Assembly (NCBI GenBank): GCA_903906615.1
Contig: CAIVKT010000674.1
Location: 1 to 8,248, forward strand
Direction: 5' to 3'
DNA: 8,248 bases
Source of the DNA: an uncultured Bacteroidota bacterium
Lineage (GTDB): Bacteria > Bacteroidota > Bacteroidia > Chitinophagales > Chitinophagaceae
Positions 7,301 through 8,248 of the stretch are shown here, piece after piece (position 1 is the first letter of the stretch; every line of letters begins with the position of its first letter). Made by a program: the position numbers and the translations under genes. Below the pieces are notes generated by a model. That model saw only the letters and a program-made list of their open reading frames with translations, was not told the origin of the DNA and made no database searches.

Positions 7301-8248
7301 AGTATAAGTGATCGTATCTACCCCTGCGGAAGACGCCGTCACCAATCCTGATGAAGGGTCAACAGTTGCAAATGCAGGCGTGCTGCTGCCCCAAATACCA
7401 GGCAATGTAGCGTCATGTACATTGGTGGTCAGCCCTTCGCATACCTGTAGTATGCCGCCGGGTACCGCAGGCAAAGGGTTTACCGTTATGGGTGCAGTAA
7501 CTGTGCAGCCTGTGCCTAATGAATAAGTAACTATGGCCGGCCCGGCAACAATGCCGGTAACCACACCCGAAGAAATATTGATAGTAGCAGTAGTAGTGGG
7601 CGCTATGCTCCATACACCGCCGCCCGCGCCATTGCCCAGCGCCGTTGTGCCGTTCACGCATACTGCGGGTGTGCCGGATATGGCTGTAGGTATAGAATTT
7701 ACCGTCACTACATTTGTTGTGGAGCAACCCGTAGGCAGGCTGTAAGTCATGGTTGCCACACCAGGTATTACCCCATGCACCGAGCCTCCACTGCTTACTG
7801 TGGCTGTGCCTGTGGCGCTGCTTACCCATGTGCCACCCGTTATGGTTGGCAGGAGTGTTATATTATCTCCCACACATACGCCCGATGGGCCACTTAGAGC
7901 AGGGACAGGATTGACAGAAATAGTCTTTGAAACAGCGCAAATGCCCAATGCATAGGTAACAACTGCGCCACCAACAGCAACACCGGTAACAGAGCCCGGA
8001 GTTGATCCAAGCGTAATGTTCGTACCCGTAGTACTCCAGTTGCCGCCGCTTACACCATCGGTAAGTGTAATGGATGAACCTGCACATACACCAGAAGGGC
8101 CGCCGATAGCAGCTGGCACTGCATTTACTGTAACTACAGCTACCGCAGAACATCCCGCCGATGTATAAGATATGGCCGCTGTGCCTGCCGTACTACCTGA
8201 TACTACCCCGCTCACCGAAACTGTAGCAACGCCTGTAGCCCCGCTGCT
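4379..8248 (-). CDS. Giant Ig-like repeat surface protein with T9SS sorting domain (5' partial)
   Basis: The visible part is 1289 aa and stays open to the window edge. The in-frame GTG at 8215 is not a real start, because the 11 codons above it (SSGATGVATVS) continue the repeat pattern. Residues 1-839 hold a partial and 11 complete Ig-like units of about 72 aa. Each unit runs: I-x-G-x3-VC-x-G-x-TTTLSD, GG-x-WSSS-x-P-x-IATV, SG-x-VTG, then ITYTLPTGC-x-x-T-x-x-VTVNP-x-P. They resemble bacterial Ig-like (BIG_2-type) domains. Residues 840-930 and 931-1020 are two paralogous modules (TVTGGGNYCSG and NVDGGGDFCSG, then YQLY and GTY). Residues 1021-1109 and 1110-1205 are two further Ig/PKD-like modules (YHWMVN, YQWEENG). 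Residues 1206-1289 are a T9SS type A sorting domain (YSVFPNPSKGMF, DVLGQVVF, LANGMYVLGI). The protein is probably a long stalk-like surface adhesin or scaffold (inference); binding partner unknown. Signal peptide, promoter and any head domain lie beyond the window. Confidence 0.92.
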   Translation of the reverse strand, partial: SSGATGVATVSVSGVVSGSTAGTAAISYTSAGCSAVAVVTVNAVPAAIGGPSGVCAGSSITLTDGVSGGNWSTTGTNITLGSTPGSVTGVAVGGAVVTYALGICAVSKTISVNPVPALSGPSGVCVGDNITLLPTITGGTWVSSATGTATVSSGGSVHGVIPGVATMTYSLPTGCSTTNVVTVNSIPTAISGTPAVCVNGTTALGNGAGGGVWSIAPTTTATINISSGVVTGIVAGPAIVTYSLGTGCTVTAPITVNPLPAVPGGILQVCEGLTTNVHDATLPGIWGSSTPAFATVDPSSGLVTASSAGVDTITYTIATGCSSYALLTVNPLPPAITIAGYVCIGLTTHFSDAVTGGKWSTTTPAFATVDSTTGIVTGVSSSTPVITYTLPTGCITTIMATVNAVAPTISGLPIVCQGLMTTLSDSLTGGVWTSSDYTIASVGAGAGIVTGMSSGVAVISYTHGGICPAAVAVTVNPLPAPIAGVSAICPYATEPFIDAGGGSWSSSSPSIATVNVAGAVTGVYPGVAIITYTLPTGCLTSMPVTVQPIPSPIIGAFGVCAGYTTHLTDAAHGTWSSASPAVATVNTSGLVTGLTGGTSVISYTVSTGCAATALITVTSVPPVPGLGSVCAWGDTITIHEPYPSGTFTSTLVTVLNLGSGEGMVTTFAPGTASITYTTSTGCFATTTFTVNSLPGTISGREHLCNGLTTTLSDTASGGIWTSGDLSAATAGSSSGIITGAATGIAHITYTLPSGCSTSTTVTVVPAPSMIAGINEVCPHAATSFTDTITGGVWSSSNAAIATVVPGSGIAYGISAGTATITYSIDPTCYATTTITVDPAPTAYTVTGGGNYCSGGIGEDIGLANSQTGISYQLYDGSSVVGAAMAGAGSPLNFGFQTTAGTYFIQATNTTTGCTNDMSGTATININPLPPVFNVDGGGDFCSGSDGVHIGLDGTATGYTYQLYLAGATIGAARTGTGGAIDFGLHVATGTYTIVSTNPSTLCAANMTGTAVVNSVSLLVPAVSVAATPGNTVCAGTSVTFNATPVNGGTTPAYHWMVNSTAVTATGPSYTYTPANGDVVTATLTSSYTCAIPATATGAVDMDVNSIVTPVVTITANPGTTITAGQDVTLTASASSAVSGYQWEENGVAITGATSSTYLATAIANGNTYTCVATGSGACSSDGSKTVTITVNPVDHTGVAQVATGSNYSVFPNPSKGMFTIKGSTAAGMDEELTIELTDVLGQVVFTHQVMAANGVVNETISAGTLANGMYVLGIRSANEYKVVHVVIAQ
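5732..8248 (-). repeat. Tandem Ig-like repeat array, about 216 nt per unit
   Basis: In-frame tandem repeats of 70-73 codons continue past the right edge. At DNA level the best-kept block encodes ITYTLPTGC and appears on the plus strand as variants of GGCAATGTATAAGTGAT, for example near 5994, 6645 and 7078; elsewhere the units differ widely. Every complete domain has two cysteines, one in the VC-x-G block and one in the (T)GC block. Unit length varies only by one to three codons, so the array looks like old duplication under structural constraint rather than recent expansion. Confidence 0.9.

Noticed and set aside
4407..7955. Many open frames of 65-165 codons on the plus strand opposite the giant repeat gene.
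   Set aside because: They are spaced like the repeats of the minus-strand gene, lack leaders or recognisable domains, and follow from its Thr/Ala/Gly/Val-rich codons leaving few stops on the other strand.
8213..8215. GTG as the start codon of the giant repeat protein.
   Set aside because: The frame stays open above it to the window edge and the upstream residues match the repeat pattern (ATVS before the G-x-V-x-G block), so the gene simply continues outside.
5732..8248. CRISPR-like array suggested by regular short repeats.
   Set aside because: The spacing of about 216 nt is a multiple of three, the unit is coding throughout, and no identical short direct repeats with unique spacers of CRISPR size are present.

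Overview
The window looks like a piece of a Bacteroidota chromosome, most likely from a Chitinophagaceae- or Sphingobacteriia-like lineage. Two large secreted proteins end in typical type IX secretion (T9SS) type A sorting domains. One promoter candidate matches the Bacteroidota -7 consensus TAnnTTTG. The start codons lack clear Shine-Dalgarno sequences and sit in A/T-rich leaders. No mobile element, tRNA, rRNA or CRISPR array is visible. Base composition is moderate by eye, with A/T-rich intergenic gaps.

Layout from left to right. (1) At 3-125 there may be the C-terminal tail of a membrane protein cut by the window edge. A 214-nt A/T-rich gap follows, carrying a perfect 10-bp inverted repeat. 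(2) At 340-2496 (+) lies a complete secreted protein: signal peptide, seven SBBP-type beta-propeller blades, two Ig-like modules and a T9SS sorting domain. It ends in a hairpin terminator whose T-tract runs straight into a TATATTTG promoter element. (3) At 2583-3290 (+) is a DNA alkylation repair (AlkD-like) HEAT-repeat protein that seems to lack the usual catalytic residues. (4) Convergent to it at 3307-3846 (-) is a small lipoprotein with a lipocalin-like domain. (5) Divergent from that, across a 68-nt gap with a mirror-symmetric repeat, is a 135-aa DUF3052-like cytosolic protein at 3915-4322 (+). (6) A strong hairpin at 4325-4353 separates it from the convergent, dominant gene of the window. 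That gene is a giant T9SS-exported repeat protein on the minus strand (4379 to beyond 8248). It has at least 11 complete Ig-like repeats of about 72 aa, each with one conserved cysteine pair, then four further modules and a T9SS sorting domain. Its N-terminus lies outside the window.

The genes do not form one operon: orientations alternate (+, +, -, +, -) and each unit has its own terminator or promoter candidate. The common theme is the cell surface, with two T9SS cargo proteins and one lipoprotein interleaved with two cytosolic housekeeping-type proteins. I see no defence, biosynthetic or mobile system. The most unusual content is the long cysteine-paired Ig array, the AlkD-like protein with an apparently dismantled active site, and several compact regulatory arrangements in the gaps.
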